Shown here: positions 13,303-28,660 of the stretch, in pieces | Layout of the letters: the number at the start of each line of letters is the position of its first letter | Position numbering within the stretch: position 1 is the stretch's first letter | DNA from: Amphirosellinia nigrospora | Taxonomy: Eukaryota; Ascomycota; Sordariomycetes; Xylariales; Xylariaceae | Reading direction: 5' to 3' | Length of the DNA: 64,000 nt | Assembly: GCA_004123355.1 (NCBI GenBank) | Contig: SCHM01000002.1 | Coordinates: 7,599,569 to 7,663,568 of the forward strand | Translations under genes and position numbers: made by a program | The notes under the pieces: model-generated | Told to the model about the DNA's origin: nothing | Database searches by the model: none | Seen by the model: only the letters and a program-made list of their open reading frames with translations

Positions 13303-13336
<34 letters not shown>

Positions 13337-13465
13337 ATCTATATATTTTTAAATATATATATAAAAATAAGCGGTGATATAATATATTAAGAACAAAGCT
13401 ATAGTTTAATTGGGTAATATTTATTATTACTATTACTATTATTATTATTATTATTATTAGGAAAA
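13303..13465. repeat. ATT trinucleotide microsatellites (two tracts)
   Basis: Two (ATT)n tracts, about 13305-13337 and 13422-13462, inside RIP-degraded sequence. The copy B counterpart (37527-37650) has changed into a GTT/ATT mixture, so the tracts evolved after the copies separated. Confidence 0.75.
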
Positions 13466-16400
13466 AAGTATAAATTTAACGTTAAATAAATAGGTTAATA
13501 AATATCTTTATTTAAACGTTATAAATTAATATTCTAAGTAATAAAGTTAAAAAATAAATAATTAAAGTATTATAATAGTAAATTAAACTATACGCGTATA
13601 AATTAATATAGTTCGTTTAACTTTTTAGTATTAATTATAATAGCTTTTTTTATATTCTTAATAAAGCAAAAAAATAAAAAACCTAAAATATATTTAAACT
13701 TTAAAATAAATATATTTATATTAACTTTTTTTATAGTATATAAACTTATTAATTTTAAAAATATATTTTTTATTTTATTTATAAAGCTATATAAATTATT
13801 AGTTAGCGTAAGAAAAACAGTTAAAATATAAAATAAAATAATTAAAATACTAAATATTTAATTATAGTTTTATATATTTTATAATAATTATTAAACTAAA
13901 ATTTTACGTAAGTAGTTATATAATACATTTGCTTTAATATAAAAGATTTTTTTTTTTTTTTTTATTATTTTTTTTGGTTTTTTTTGTTTTTTATATTATT
14001 TACATATTTTCTTTGTTTTTTTCGTTTTTTATATTACTTTACATATTTTTTTTGCTTTTGTTTTTTTGTTTGTTTTATTAGTCCGAGTTAAATTAATAAT
14101 GTATTATTGTTTATTAAATAGTGTATAATTATAGTTCTAGTTTTTGTTTAAGTTTTTATTATAATATCCTTTTTAATCTTAGTTTTTTTCCGGAAATTCG
14201 TTTGTTTTAAATTAATAAAAAAACTATAATTATTAGCGTTAATTTATTTTAAAGTATTATTATATAAAAGATTTTAATAATTTAATAGCTTATAGTATAT
14301 TATATTATTTAATATATTTAGTAACTATATTATTTATAGTATTAATATAGCTATTAAAATATTAAAAAGTATTTTTTAAATATTTAAATATTTATTAAAA
14401 TATTTATCGAAAATAATAAAATTACTAAAATATAAATATATATTATTAATATAATGTTCGTACGAAAACTTTAATAGCGTATATACTTTAAAAAGCTAAA
14501 TATATAGGATAAAAATTATACGCTTAGTAAAATAGCTTAACGGTATAATAAAATATTATTTAATATATTAATATTTTATATTATAAAAAGTTCGTATTAA
14601 AAAATAGTAAAAAATATTTATAAATATATATAAATATTAAATACGTATATAAGTATTAAATATATATATAATATTAAATATATATATAAGTATTAAATAT
14701 ATATTTAAGTTTTAGGTTTATATTTAAAGGATAAATATATATTTAAGCGGTAAATAAATATATTTTTAAATAATTCTAGATTATTATAAGATTTTATATT
14801 TATTATTTAGTTAAAGATAAAAATAATAATATTTAAAAAACTTAGTTAATTAAATATAAAATTAAGTTAGTAAAATTAAAATAATAAATTAATTATTTAG
14901 TTATTCGGCGTATAAAATAATATTTAAAATATTTTATAAAAGTTTTAGAATATAAAATTATAATATATTAAATAAGCTTTTTTATACGTAATATTATAAT
15001 AATATTATAAAAATAAACTATATAAATAAAATATTATTATAAGTTTAGTAGTTTATATTTTTTTATTGTTTTAATTAAAATATAAATAAAATATATTAAA
15101 ATTTAAAGTTAATATTATATTTTTTATAAAAATAAGTTATTTTATTTAAACGTTAAATAAATATTAATAAAAAATAAAATACTAAATAATATTATTATAT
15201 TAAAATTATTAAGTATAAATATTTTATAATTATATTTTTAGTATATATAGAACTTTTAATAGTATTTATAAAAGTAGTATTAAAAATAAGATTAATAAAT
15301 TAGGTTTATTTTTATATACTAAAAACTATTAGTATTTAATATTTAAACTTTATAGTTATATAATATTTTTAAATATATTTTAAATAAAATATAATAAACT
15401 TTTTATTAAAATTAAAATTTATTATTAAACTTTAAATATTTAAAGCTATTTATAATAATAAATAGTTACTTAAATAGCTTTAGTTATTTTTGCTAGCTAG
15501 TGCTTTTAGTTTGTTATATTATTATTTAATTTTAAGATTATATTAGCTTTAAATAATATTTAAAAAAATTATTAGTTTAAATATTATTAATTTATAGAGA
15601 TTATGCTAATATATAATATATTTTTATTAAAAAAATATTTAAGCTAGTAAAAAAATATTATATAGCTTTTATATAGCGGAAAAAAAAGCTTCGAAAAAAT
15701 ATCGCTAAACTAATAGCGTTTTAAAAAATAAAAATAACGTATTTTAATATATATATTATTTAGCTTAAAAATTAATAAGCGCTAAAACTAAAAATAATTA
15801 TTATATTATTAAATTTTAAATTTTATCCGCTAGTAAATTCGGATTATTTAATAAGCGAATTATATTTTATATTATATAAAATAGGATTTTTTTAATTATA
15901 TAATAATAAATATATTTTTTTAATAATTATATTATAAATAGCCCAGGTAATAATATAGTTTAATAAATAGTTATAAACGGCGTAAAGTTTAATAATTTTA
16001 TTAAAATTAGATTTTATTAATATTATAATAGTTTTTATTAATATTATAATTTTTTATATATAAATTTTAATTATATTATTTTCGAACTAATTTTATATAA
16101 TTATAATTATTAAAACTATTAAAAAAAAACGTATTTTTTATACGGCTAAAAATAAATAGTTCTGCTAAAATATAGCTTTTATAGTTTTTTTTATTTAATA
16201 TAAATAAATAAAATATTATAATAGTAGTTTTTTTAATAAGCTAGCGTATTTAATTTAATATAGTACGTTTTTTTTATATTTAAAAAATGTTCGATTTAAA
16301 TATTTATATTATAGTAGTTTTATAAGCTTTTTTAAATATTATTTAGCTAACTATTATAGTACTAGTATTTTATGTTTAAAAATAAGCTTTTTGCGGATTT

Positions 16401-17607
16401 TATTTTTTTTAATTTTATATTCGGCTAAAGTTTTATAATTAAAAAATACTACTAGTTTTAATAAGTACTATTTATTATTTAGCTATTATTTATTAGCTAT
16501 ATTATTATATTAAAAGTTTTAATAATTTTATAAATATATAAGCTTATATTTAAAAAAAACATTTAAATTATAATAATAAAAAAAATAAAAAAAATATAAC
16601 GTATTATTAAGTTATAAAAGTTATATTTAAAAACTATATACGTAATTTAATAGATTTAATTTAAGTAAAACTAGCTAATATTTTAAAAAAGGATTTTTTA
16701 TAAAAAAACGTTAAAAAGTAATATATATAATATTTATAAAATATTAATAAAAACAATAGGACTTAAAAAATAATATTATAAGCTAGTAAAAAAAAAAGTA
16801 TATAAATTAAAGCTATTTATTAAGCAACGTTACTAATAAAGCTTTAAAATATAAAGCTTAAATAAATTTTATATTTTTTTTATAATAATTAAAATAAAAT
16901 AATAATAAAAATTTTAATAATATTAAATAAAAATATAAAGCAAACTAATCGTTATTTAAAATTCCGTTTTTATTATTTATTTTTAAATAATAAGCTTTTT
17001 ATTAATAATAATATATTAATATAATAATAAGATTTTGTTTTATAGCTTACGAAAATTAAATTATTATTTTATTATAAAATAGTTTATTAATTATTATTTA
17101 TATTTATAGTTATATTTAACCTAGCTATTTTTTACGTTTATAGTTATATTTTATTAAGTAATTCTTATTATTATTTATTATTTAATATTATAAAACATAC
17201 TAGGAGGCTTTTTAATTTTTGCCCGGACTATTAGCTAAAGTAATTATTTTTTCCTTAGAACTAAAAGTTTTATAAATATATAAACTAGATAAGCTTTTAT
17301 TTTTTTATACTAGTTTAAATATAGCTATTTTTAGCATTTATTGCTTTTAAATAGTATTTTAATATTGCTAAAAATTAAAATAAAGTTAGTTAACGTTTTT
17401 AGCAGCTATAATTAAAATTTAAATAAAAAGATTTAGGATTATATTATACGGTTTAACGTACTAAATAAAGTTAAAACAGCTATAAACCTTATATAATAAT
17501 ATTTTAAAATAAATTATATATTAATTTTTTTAGTTTTAACTAATAAAAGAACGCTTTTTTAAATAAGGCTATATAATGCTGCTTCTAGGCTAAAATAGTA
17601 GTAATAA

Positions 17608-17690
17608 CAAAGCTAACAATAATAACAATAATAACAATAACAACAATAACGATAATAATAATAATAATAGTATTAACTATAACAATAATA
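17608..17690. repeat. AAC/AAT trinucleotide tract
   Basis: Runs of AACAATAAT-type triplets. It is unusual here because it keeps many CA dinucleotides, which RIP has removed almost everywhere around it. The counterpart in copy B is at 43640-43745. Confidence 0.75.
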
Positions 17691-19432
17691 AAAAAAAACG
17701 TTAAAACTAATAACGTCGATATTACTAGTAAAAAAAAATATTTAATTTTGTTTATTTAAATAAAAACATAACGTTTAAACGTTTAATATAAGATTTAACG
17801 CCGTTAAAAGGATATAAAACTTATAAGCCCGATAAAAATATATTTATTATTTTTAATATAATATTACGATCGTTATTATATTATTATATAAAAGCGTATA
17901 ATTATATTATTATAATTATAATATTTATATATAGTTTTAACTAGTTTTTAATAATAAATTAATAGTTTTTTTTTATATATTAAAGGGCATTTATTTTAGC
18001 TGCTTCCCGTATCCGAAGCAAAATTTAATTTTTTCGGCGCGTTTATATAAGCTTTATAAAAACTTTATTTTCGAAATAAATATAATAAAATCCTTAAAAT
18101 AATATTATTTTTAACTTTTAATATATTTTATTATATTATTAAAAAACGGATAAAAAAAAAAATAAACTTTTAAATAAACAATAAAACAGTTATTATAATA
18201 TTTATATAAAACTAAAATCCTAGTAGTTATTATAGCTTTTTTTTTTTTATTTTTTTTATAATAATTTTTATAAAAGATTTTTATAAAAGCTAACTAAACT
18301 TTATAAACATACTATTATATTAACTATTTAATATATTATTTGTTTAATATTTTTTATACTATTATACTTTTTAGCCTTAATATATTAAATAATATTTTAG
18401 TTATTTTTATTCGTTATATAATTATAGCTTATTTTTTAATAAATATATTTAATATAGCTTTATTAATAATATACTATTTATAAAATTTAGCTAATTAACT
18501 AATAAAAATTTCTAGTTTTTATTTATATTTATTTTTAAGCATAAAAAACTCGCATATATAAAAAAATACTAACTTTTAATAATACGCTTACTAATAAAAA
18601 GCTACTACTTTTAATACTACTAGCTTTAACGCTACTACTATAAATATTATTATTTTTGTTAAAATTATAATATAAAAAAATAATAAATATATTTTTTATC
18701 TATCGAAAAAATAGTATATTCGATAAAATAAATAATTTAACTAAAATTATAAATATATTTTAAAAAATAATATATTACTAAAATAGTATCGAGAATTTTT
18801 AAATATAAATATTATATTTATAAAACTTAGTATTAAATAAAAACTTTAAAAAAAAAACATACTATTTTTAAATAATAAATAAAATTATATAATAAAATCT
18901 ATAGCAATATTATAAAAAAAAAATATAAAATTAAAAACTAGAAAATAAAAATAATTAAATTTTTAGTTTTATTAAAAGCTTTTAGTCCGCGGTTTAAATA
19001 TTTAATAAAATTAAAAAATAACTTTTTTAACGCGTTATAAACTAAATAGCTTATTATAACTTAAACTACTTTTTATTATAGCTTTATTTAACGTATAAAA
19101 TACTATTAAATTATATTAAGCGTTACTAGTAAGCGAAATATTTAAAAAACTTTTAATATATAGCCGATCGATATAAATAGCTTTAAAAACGTTATTTATT
19201 ATAAGCTAAATAAAAAAAATAAAATAGCTTAAATATTTGTTAGCCCGCACGGGTTTTTAATTAGCAAAATATTTATATTTACGCCTACGCTTATAATAAA
19301 TAAAAATTTAATAAAACTATTAAATCTTTTAAAATAGGTAAGCAAGCAGCCGAATAATTATCCTTTTATATAAAAGCTAACCTATTAAAAATTGGAAATA
19401 ATAATATAAATTTATAAAATAAAAAAAACCTA

Positions 19433-21214
19433 TAATGTACTATATAAACATCTTATATATAAGCATTTTATACTTTTTTGTACTTTTGTATAAATAATTA
19501 ACTTAATAATAATAAAAAATTAATTAAAACTAATCGGAATTATTTTCGCTAAATATTTTTATTTTGTTTTAATATATGCGCGTATTATATCCGGGTTTAC
19601 TGTAAATCTTATAATATTATTTATTTATAATACTTTTTTATATAATAACTATTTAACTATATTTATTATTTATTTAGCTTTTAATAGCTTTTTTAGTTTT
19701 TTAATTTTGTTTTTTATATAATAAATATTTTTTTTAAATTTATTTATTTTTATATAATAACGTTAGTTTAGTTCGTAATTTATTTTTTAAAGTTTAGCTA
19801 TTTTAAATTAAAGTAATATAATTTAATATTTTAATATATTGTTTTTTTATAATTAAATTAATTATATTTAAAATAGCTATAAAAAGCTATTTTAATATTA
19901 TACGATTTTATATTTAATATATTAAGCTTATAATTTAGTATTTTTACGTTATAAAATATTTATAATTTTTAAATTTAAAATCTATTAATAATTTTAAAAA
20001 TATTTTAGTTAAATTTTTAAGTAAAAGTTATAAAATAATATGCTTTAAATCGTACAAAATAAAGCTAGCTTTTTAAAAGCTTTTTTAATATTTTCTAGTA
20101 TTATTATAATATATATATAGTATAAAAAATAAAAAAATTTTTTTTTTAATATATAATATAAACTTAGGCTAATTTATTAATTTATTTATTAATAACCGTT
20201 TTAAAAAACTAAAATAATTAATATTTAAAAGCTAAAGATATAATAAATAAATAAATATATAAAAAATAATAATTTATGTTTTTAGCATACGATTTAAATT
20301 TAATAAAAATAATACTTTATAGCTATTTAAATTAAAAAGCAATAAATACTTATTATATAACGTATTATATAATAATCGAAATATTTAATTTAATTTAAAC
20401 TTTTTTTATTTATAGTTTAGCTATTTTTATTATTTTAATTTTTTAATTAATTAATAAATAATTATTTTATATTAAAATAATAATAAATTAACCTAGCTAA
20501 AAGAATATATAGTAAAATAAATAACTATAATAAAAAGCGTAAATAATAGTTATTTATTTTGATTATTTTATTAAATAGTTTTTAGTTATTATAATATTAT
20601 ATAATTATAATTATTTTAAATAATATTTAGTTTATTATAAACTTTATTTTATTAAAGTTATAAATATTTATTTCGTAAATATTTTTAATTAATTATATTA
20701 TATAAATTAAACTATTTTTAATATTTAAAAATTTTCGTATAAAATTCGCTAGTAATTAATTTAATAGTTAAAATACGTTTAAAAGTTAAATAATTATTAT
20801 ATAAAGTTTAAAGCTTAATTAATTTTAATAAATAACGCGTTATATTTATAATAATTAATTAGCTATATTTTAATATTATTTAATTTAAGCGGAAATTTTC
20901 GTAAATTTAAGTTAAATATATATATATATTAATTTTTTTAAATTTAATAATTTATATATTACTAGCCGTTTAGTTTATTTAATAGAATTTTATTATAGCG
21001 CGTATAAAAAATCAATTAAAAACATTATAAATTTTATAGCGCGTTATAACAATAATTTTTATTATATTTTATAGCTTATAATATAAGCTATAAATTATTT
21101 TTTATATAATAACGCTATTATTAATTATTAAAATATTTAGAAATAAAAATAAAAAGTATAAAAATAAAAAAAGTATATAAAATGCTTATATATAAGGATG
21201 TTTATATTACGTTA
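19433..21214. mobile_element. RIP-degraded TIR transposon, about 1.78 kb (copy in A)
   Basis: The left end TAATGTACTATATAAACATC and, a little inside, TATATAAGCATTTTATAC is matched in reverse complement by the right end (AAAATGCTTATATATAAGG, ATGTTTATATTACGTTA). The TIR is about 50 bp, and TA at both borders suggests a TA target. A relative of nearly the same length lies at 38885-40716, at a different position relative to the giant repeat, so this is an independent element. Size, TIR length and TA target resemble fungal Tc1/mariner (Fot1/pogo-like) elements. No transposase frame survives, so the assignment is inference. Confidence 0.65.
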
Positions 21215-24164
21215 TTAATAAAACTTAAAACGTTTAGTTTTATTATTAAATATTCTTAAAAAACGCTATTTTATTAAAACTAAAAACAGCTTTTAATAAT
21301 ATATACTAGTTAATAAAGTATAATGTTTTAAAACTACTATAAAAAAATAATAAAATATAAAAAATTATATATATATATTATTAAGTTTAGCTTATAAATA
21401 GCTTTAGCGTAAAATAATTAAAATAAAAGTTAAACTAAAACTATTTAGTCGAAAAAAATTAATTATATATAAACTAAATATATAGGTCGATAAAAAGCCT
21501 AGTGTTAAAAAAAATTTTTCTGATATAAAAAAAGCCTAGTTTTTTTTAAAATAATTTAATTTAATTAAGCTTTTAAAGCGTAAAATATCGGACTAAATAG
21601 CAAAAAAAACGCGAAATAATAACTAGGTATATATATTTAAAAAATAGGAATAAATAGCAACTATTAAAAATATTAGCCTTAGCTTAAAATAAAAAAAACA
21701 ACTGTTTATTATAGCGCTTATTACTTAAGTGCTATATTAAATGTTATTTAAAGATTAAAAACTAGATTAAATAAAAAAACTCTTTATATATAACTATATA
21801 ATTACGTAAAACTTATAAAAATAATTTATTAATTATTATATAATAATAATATTTATATTTTATTTTATAAAGATATATATATAAAACTAATAATTATTAT
21901 TTTATTAGCTTTATATTTTAAATAGGTTTTTTTAAAATAAATATAGATTAAAATTACTAATAAAGCTAAGCTGCGTAAAAAAAGACTTATTATTTTTTGC
22001 TTTTTTATTACTTTATAAAATAACTAAAGGGCTATACTAAATACGCTAATAATATTATAAAAACGCTGTTTATATACCCTTTAAAAAATAAGCCGAAATA
22101 ACATAAAACGTTTAAAAATTATCGAGCTTTTAACGCTAATAATAGTAATAATAAGCGTAAAAAAGCGCCGGCCTACTTATTACTATTTTTGTAGTTTTTT
22201 TATAAAAATTATAGCTTTTTATATAAAACAGCTAAATATAAATACTTAAATAATATATAAACTAAAATAATATAATAATTTTTTAGTAAATTATATAAAT
22301 AATAGTTAATAAAAAATAGTTAAATAATACTAGCGTATATTATTATATTTGCTATTTAAACCTATAAAAAAAAAAACAGGACTAAAATATTTATTGTTTT
22401 TTTTTTTTTTTGTTTAAAATCCGGTTTAAAAAAACGTTTTTTTTAGCTTAGTTTTAGGACTTTTTTTTTTTCGTATTACTTATTATTGCAAAATTATAGC
22501 TTTATTATTTTAATTTTATATTAAACTAGCTTATAAAACTAGCTAAAACTTTTTTAAATAATATTTATAATTATTTTTTAAAGCTTTTAAAACAATTTAT
22601 TTTATTAAAAAAATTAAAATTATTATATATATTGTTTATTATTTATTTAAACTTAAATATTAATATAAATATTTATAGTTTATAAATAATTTTAATAATT
22701 TTTTTTGTTTAAAAAAAAGCGAAATTTATAATAAAAATAAAAAAGCTTAGTTTTTAAACTATTTAATAGCATAGCTTTAGTACTTATTACTATTAATATA
22801 TAGCTAATTAATAATTTAGCTATAAAAACTTTTTATAAGTTTATTAAATTAAAAACTTAAAACGTATAAAATATATTATAATTTTATTTACTAAATAAAG
22901 CTACGCTTAAGTTTAAAATAATATAATTAGCTACCGGTTCTAATATATTTAAATAGTATAAAATAAAAACGTTTATATAAAATATATTATAAATAAATAT
23001 TAAAAAAGCTATATAGCTTAGTTTTTTATATTATTATTATTGTTAAAAAAATATATATATTATCGATTATATAATATTTATTAATAATTATAATAAATAT
23101 GTTTTTTTATATTTCGCTTATGTTATTTATATTTTAGTTTATATTTTATTTATATTTTTATTTAAATAATAAAACGTTAAAGTTTTTTAAATCGATTATA
23201 ATAGCTAAAAAATAGCTTAATAAGTTAAATAATTAACTAATTAATATATTTCTACGAATTATTATTTGCGATTTTATTTACGTTATTTAATACGCTTAAT
23301 AAATTAACTATTTAATTATTATTAATTAGTTATAGCTTAATAATAAAATAATCTTTTTATTTTATTATATTAATTATACCTATATTTACTATAATAAAAA
23401 CTTAGATAAAAAGCTTAAAAAGTTTAAATTAACTAATAAATAATAATAATGCTAAAAATGCTATAAAGATTTAATTTTCTTTAAAAAGCAAATTTTATGC
23501 TTTTTAATGCTTAGAACTTTTTTTTTTATTATTATATAAACTAGCTATAAAACTTAGCTATAAAAGCTATATAAACTTTTAAAAACTTATAAAAACCTAA
23601 AAAGCTAATACCTTAACTATTTTTATAAGCTAAAATATAATATATATTATATAATATTATTTAAAATAGCTTTAAACTTTTTAAAAAGTTATATTTTAAG
23701 AAATTTATAAAGAAAAATTTAGAATTTAGCTATAAATTAAAATATAAAAAAATTATAAAATTAAAATAAAAAAACTAAAGCTTTTAAAACCCGAAAAAAT
23801 ATTAGCTAAATTAAACTTTAAATTTTAAACATTTAAATATAAACCCTAGTTATATTTTACTTTTATCGAACTACTTTTAAATATAAGATTTATTATTTTT
23901 TTTATAGCTATATAAACTTAAATAAAAACTTTATAATTAAAAGCTAAATATTTTAGTATTTAAGTTTAGCTTTAATATTGTTTAAAATTTACTATAGCTT
24001 TATATAATTATTTAGCTTATAATATAATATTAGCGGACTTATATAGCACTATAGTATAAACCTAGACCTGTAAATACTTATAAATAGTTTTTGCGGCTAT
24101 TTTAATCGAAAAGTTAAATTAATTTAACCTATAAAAATATACTATTTAAACGTTAAGCTTTTAG

Positions 24165-24760
24165 TTTTAATATACGTTTTATATACTTTTAAAGCTTTTT
24201 TTATTAAACGTTTATTAAAAAATAACCTAGGTATAAATATTTGTTTAAATTATATATGTTTTATATATAGTTTAAGGCTTTTTTTGCCGAACGTTTGTTA
24301 AAAATACAACTTAAATAGTTATATTTTATTTAAAGTTTATATATATTTTTTATATAGTTTTAAAGCTTAATTTACTAAACGTTTGTTAAAAAGTATAACT
24401 TAGGTATAAATATTTTTTTAAAGTTATATACGTTTTATACTATTAAAGCTTTTTTTACCGAACGTTTATTAAAAAATATAACCTAGGTATAAATATTTTT
24501 TTAAAGTTTATATACGTTTTTATATATTTTTTAGGCTTGTTTTGCTAAACGTTTATTAAGAGGTATAACTTAGGTATGGACACTTTTTTTAAAGTTATAT
24601 ATATTTTATATATTTAAGGCTTTTTTTATTAAACGTTTATTAAAAAATATAACTTAAGTAGTTATTTTTTTAAAGTTTATATACGTTTTATATATTTTTT
24701 AAGGCTTTTTTGCTAAACGTTTATTAAGAAGTATAACCTAGGTATAAATATTTTTTTTGA
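24165..24760. repeat. Tandem repeat, unit 82-89 bp, 7 copies
   Basis: The core AAACGTTTATTAA (or GAACGTTTGTTAA) recurs at about 24206, 24288, 24376, 24459, 24548, 24631 and 24714, each followed by TATAACCTAGGTATAAATA and TTTAAAGTTTATATACGTTT. The alternation of 82/83 and 88/89 bp hints at a higher-order two-unit pattern. The copy B counterpart would lie beyond the window. Confidence 0.8.
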
Positions 24761-26321
24761 AGTTTATAGTATATTATAAATAGTTTTAAAATAAAACCCG
24801 GAAAAAAAGTCCTTTTTATATGTTTTATATAAAAAACTTTTTATTTTATATAATATATATTATAATAAGCTTAAAGCAAATATTAAAATAAAACCTTTAG
24901 TATAGTTTATCGGTATAAAAATAGCTTAAGCTTTTATAAAAAAAATAAGTAAAACTATAGTTTGTTTTTTAAGTTTGTTTAAACGCTATAAAATTTATAA
25001 ACGGTTAACTTTAGTAAAGCTATATAACGCCTATTTAACCTTTAGTTTACTAGTAGTTTTAGCTATTTAAATATTATTTTTATTTTATTCGGACTTATAG
25101 CTATAATTAAAATTATTAGGTTAAAAAAGTATATATTTTAGTTAGTTATTTTAATTAACTTTTTAAGTTTTTTTTTATAGTTTAAATAAAATAATTTTAA
25201 AAAAAAATATATTTAATTTTATAAAGATTTTGGAAGAATTTAGGTATTAATATAGCTTTTTTGCTTTTTTTTTAAAAAGCTAAACCTTTTTTCTATTTTT
25301 TAGATAAAAACGCTAAAAAAATAATAAAAAAATACTAATAATATTGCTTGCGGATTTTTATTTATTTTTTATATTAGTTTTAATAAATTATTAATAAATA
25401 CTAAGTTAAAAGTTATAATATAATAAAATTTATTAAAATTTTTAACTAGGTTAAAATTTATTTAATTAAAATATTTATTAAAGCTAAATAATATTATAAT
25501 ATTATAGTTATATTTTTATATAAAGCTATAAATAATAAATTTTTTAAATAGGACGTAAAAAAGCCCGAAACTATTATTAATAATATATTTTATATTTTAG
25601 CTAGCGTTTTTATATTTTTTTTTTAAGTTAATATTATAAAATTATTAGTTTATAGGGTTAAATTAAGCTTATTTAGTTTAATTTTTTAGCTTATTATTAT
25701 AGTTATTTTTGTAAGTTTAAAAAAGCTTTAGCTAAAATTAAAAAATTTTTTATTTATATTTATTTTTAAAATAAAAATAACATTTAAAAAAAAACGGGCA
25801 AAAAATATTTTTTTAAATAGATTTTTAATAATATATTAAATAAAAAGTTTTTTTTTGTTATATTATAAAATACTATAACTGCTAAAAATATTATATAAAG
25901 ATTTTTATAATTTTAATATAATAATAAAATATAGTAATAGCTTATAATTATAGTTTATATTATAAATTATTTAATTAAAACTAAAGTTTAATAGTTTATA
26001 TTTATTAGTTTTATTATTTTATTTTTAAAATATTAAATAATATTAATTTTTGTTTGTTTAATATATTTTAAATTTTAAACTATTTAGCGTTAATATTAAA
26101 CGAGCTATTTTATATAATTTAATAAAAAACTACTAATATATTAAAATAATATTAATTTATTATATATTAAATAATTTTAGCGCTTTATATATTTTTAAAA
26201 TTATTTCGTAAAAATATTATTAAAGTAAAAAAATTACTAAAGCTTAATTTTTTTTGCTTAGTTTAAATAATTTTTAATAAATACTAAATTAATTTCTAAA
26301 TAATAGTTTAATTAACGTTTT

Positions 26322-26415
26322 AGTTTAAAATAGCCTAGCTTTAGCTTAAAATAGCTTAGCTTTAATTTAAAATGCTTAGCTTTAGCTTAAAATAGCTTAG
26401 TTTTAATTTAAAATA
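26322..26415. repeat. Short tandem repeat, unit about 20 bp, 4-5 copies
   Basis: TTTAAAATAGC(C)TAGCTTTAG recurs four to five times in a row with RIP-type substitutions. Lies within copy A near its right third. Confidence 0.7.
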
Positions 26416-27139
26416 ACCTACTTTTTATAAGCCTAATTTTTCTAGGCCTGCTATAATATATAATGCTTCGAAAAAAACCGCAAATAGCTTTAAAGCCTAT
26501 AAAAACAGTAAGCTTATATATATATTAAATATTATTTTTTGCCGTTTAAAATATTAGTATTATATAGTCGTTTTTATAATATTTATAAAACCTAAATAAA
26601 ATTAGTTTTAATTTTAGTTTCTAATTTAGCGCTAGTTTATATTTTTATTATATATAGTTTAATATAACGTAATATATTATAGTTTAAATAAATAACTATT
26701 TTATAACGTTTTAAAACATATATTTAGCTTTAAATTTTAAATAAATATTATTATATTTAATAGTTAAAATTATATATTAATATAAAAAATATAAACTTTT
26801 TTATTTTTAATTTAATAGTTTTTTCGAATAGCTTTTTAATAAACGTTATTATCAAGCTTTATTTTAAACTAAAATAATATGCCGGCATAAAACTTTAGTT
26901 CAAAAATCGCCGGATAAATAGTATTTTTTATTTTTATCGAATTATTAAACTTTAAAAACCTTGGCCGTTTAAAACCTCCGCTAAAGCTATAATTTATAAC
27001 TTAATAATAGCTAGGAAAAGCGAAGCCTAATAATAAAAGCAAAAAAAAATAAACTATATATAAATTAATAAATAAAAATATTATAAACAAGTTAGTAAAA
27101 AAAAAAAAAATTTTATTAAAAAAAAAATGTTTATATATA

Positions 27140-27300
27140 AAAATAAAAAACTAAATTAAAAAATTTATTTTAATATTATAGTTAGCTAAAATAGCTAAAT
27201 TTAAAACTAAATTAAGAAATATAATTGCTTTAATATTATAATTAGCTAAAATAACTAAGTTAAAAATATAATTATTTTAATATTATAGTTTTTATATTTG
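27140..27300. repeat. Tandem repeat, unit about 55-60 bp, 3 copies
   Basis: TTTTAATATTATAGTTAGC followed by TAAAATAGCTAA recurs three times with small differences. Confidence 0.6.
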
Positions 27301-28660
27301 AAAGCTTTATATTTATTTTCTAGCTTTATAAACCTTTATAAATTTATATAACTATTTATTTATTATTTTATCCAAACAAAACAACTTTTTAACTTTTATT
27401 TAATTATTTTTAAGCCGTTTAAAGTTCTCGAGTTTATATTTGTTATATTTACGACTTTATATTTTACCGTATAAAAGTTAAAATTAATTTCGTTTTTAGT
27501 TTAGCGCTATTAAAACTAAGTTATAGGCATATAATATAAGCTAGCTATAATATTTACTATTATTTAATAGCTAATAAAAACTATTTTCTAAATTTATTTT
27601 AGCGTTAGCTAATAAATTATATAGCTATTTTAGCAAATAAAAACATTATATATTTTTCCGAAATATTATATATTTTACGCTTTTAGTATAGCTATTTTAT
27701 TATTATAGCTATAAAAGCTTTTATTATACTTAAATATAAAACATTAGATTTTATTAAAATATACTTTAAATAATATTATATATATATAAATATAGCTAAA
27801 GCTTTATTATATAATATAGTTTAAACTAATTTTAAAATAGTAGTTTTAAGTTTCCGGATTATATTATAAATCGCTAAAAGTAACGTTAAGTATAGTTATA
27901 TCGCTAATAATTTTATATTAAGTTTTTAGTTTTTTTTAGTAAGCATACCTAGTAATATAAATATTAATTAAATTCTTTATAAGATTAAATAATTATATAA
28001 ATTATAGTTCGTATATATTTTTAAATAAAACTATTTTTAAGCTTTATTATAGTTATTAATATTTTTAATTAATAATTATTAGTTTATTTAAACCTTAACT
28101 AATAGTTAAACAAAATAAATATTATTTATAAATAATATTAAACTAGTTATATATTTAACGCGCTTTTGCTGCTTTTTTCGGTAAAAATCTTAACTTAAAA
28201 AGATTTTATAAAGCTTAAAAACAATAGTATTTATATAATAACATTTTAACTTAATATTTAAACTTTATAGCTTAATAATACTATAGTTTATTTAAATAAA
28301 AACTAAATATTTAATAATTATTATAATTAAAATCTTTTTTTTTTCTTTTAAACTTATATTATATAATTACTTTAGCTCGTATTATTAGCTAGTATTGTTT
28401 TAGTACTTTTTTTAATAAATTAATATAACAAAAAAACATATAACAATATTATAAATTAAAACCTAAGTTTTATTTTAAATTAAATTATAATAAAAAAAAC
28501 TTAGCTTTATAATAAAAAATATAAACAAATATAATAAAAAAACATATAGTAAATATAATAAATTAAAACCTAGGTTTTAATTTTACACTAAAACAAAAAA
28601 AGTAGAGGTATAGCTAGTATATTATATAGCTAGATATACAACTTATAAAACAAACTCACG

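Noticed and set aside
24165-24760. CRISPR array
   Set aside because: Whole units repeat without distinct spacers, in a eukaryotic RIPped repeat; an ordinary tandem repeat.
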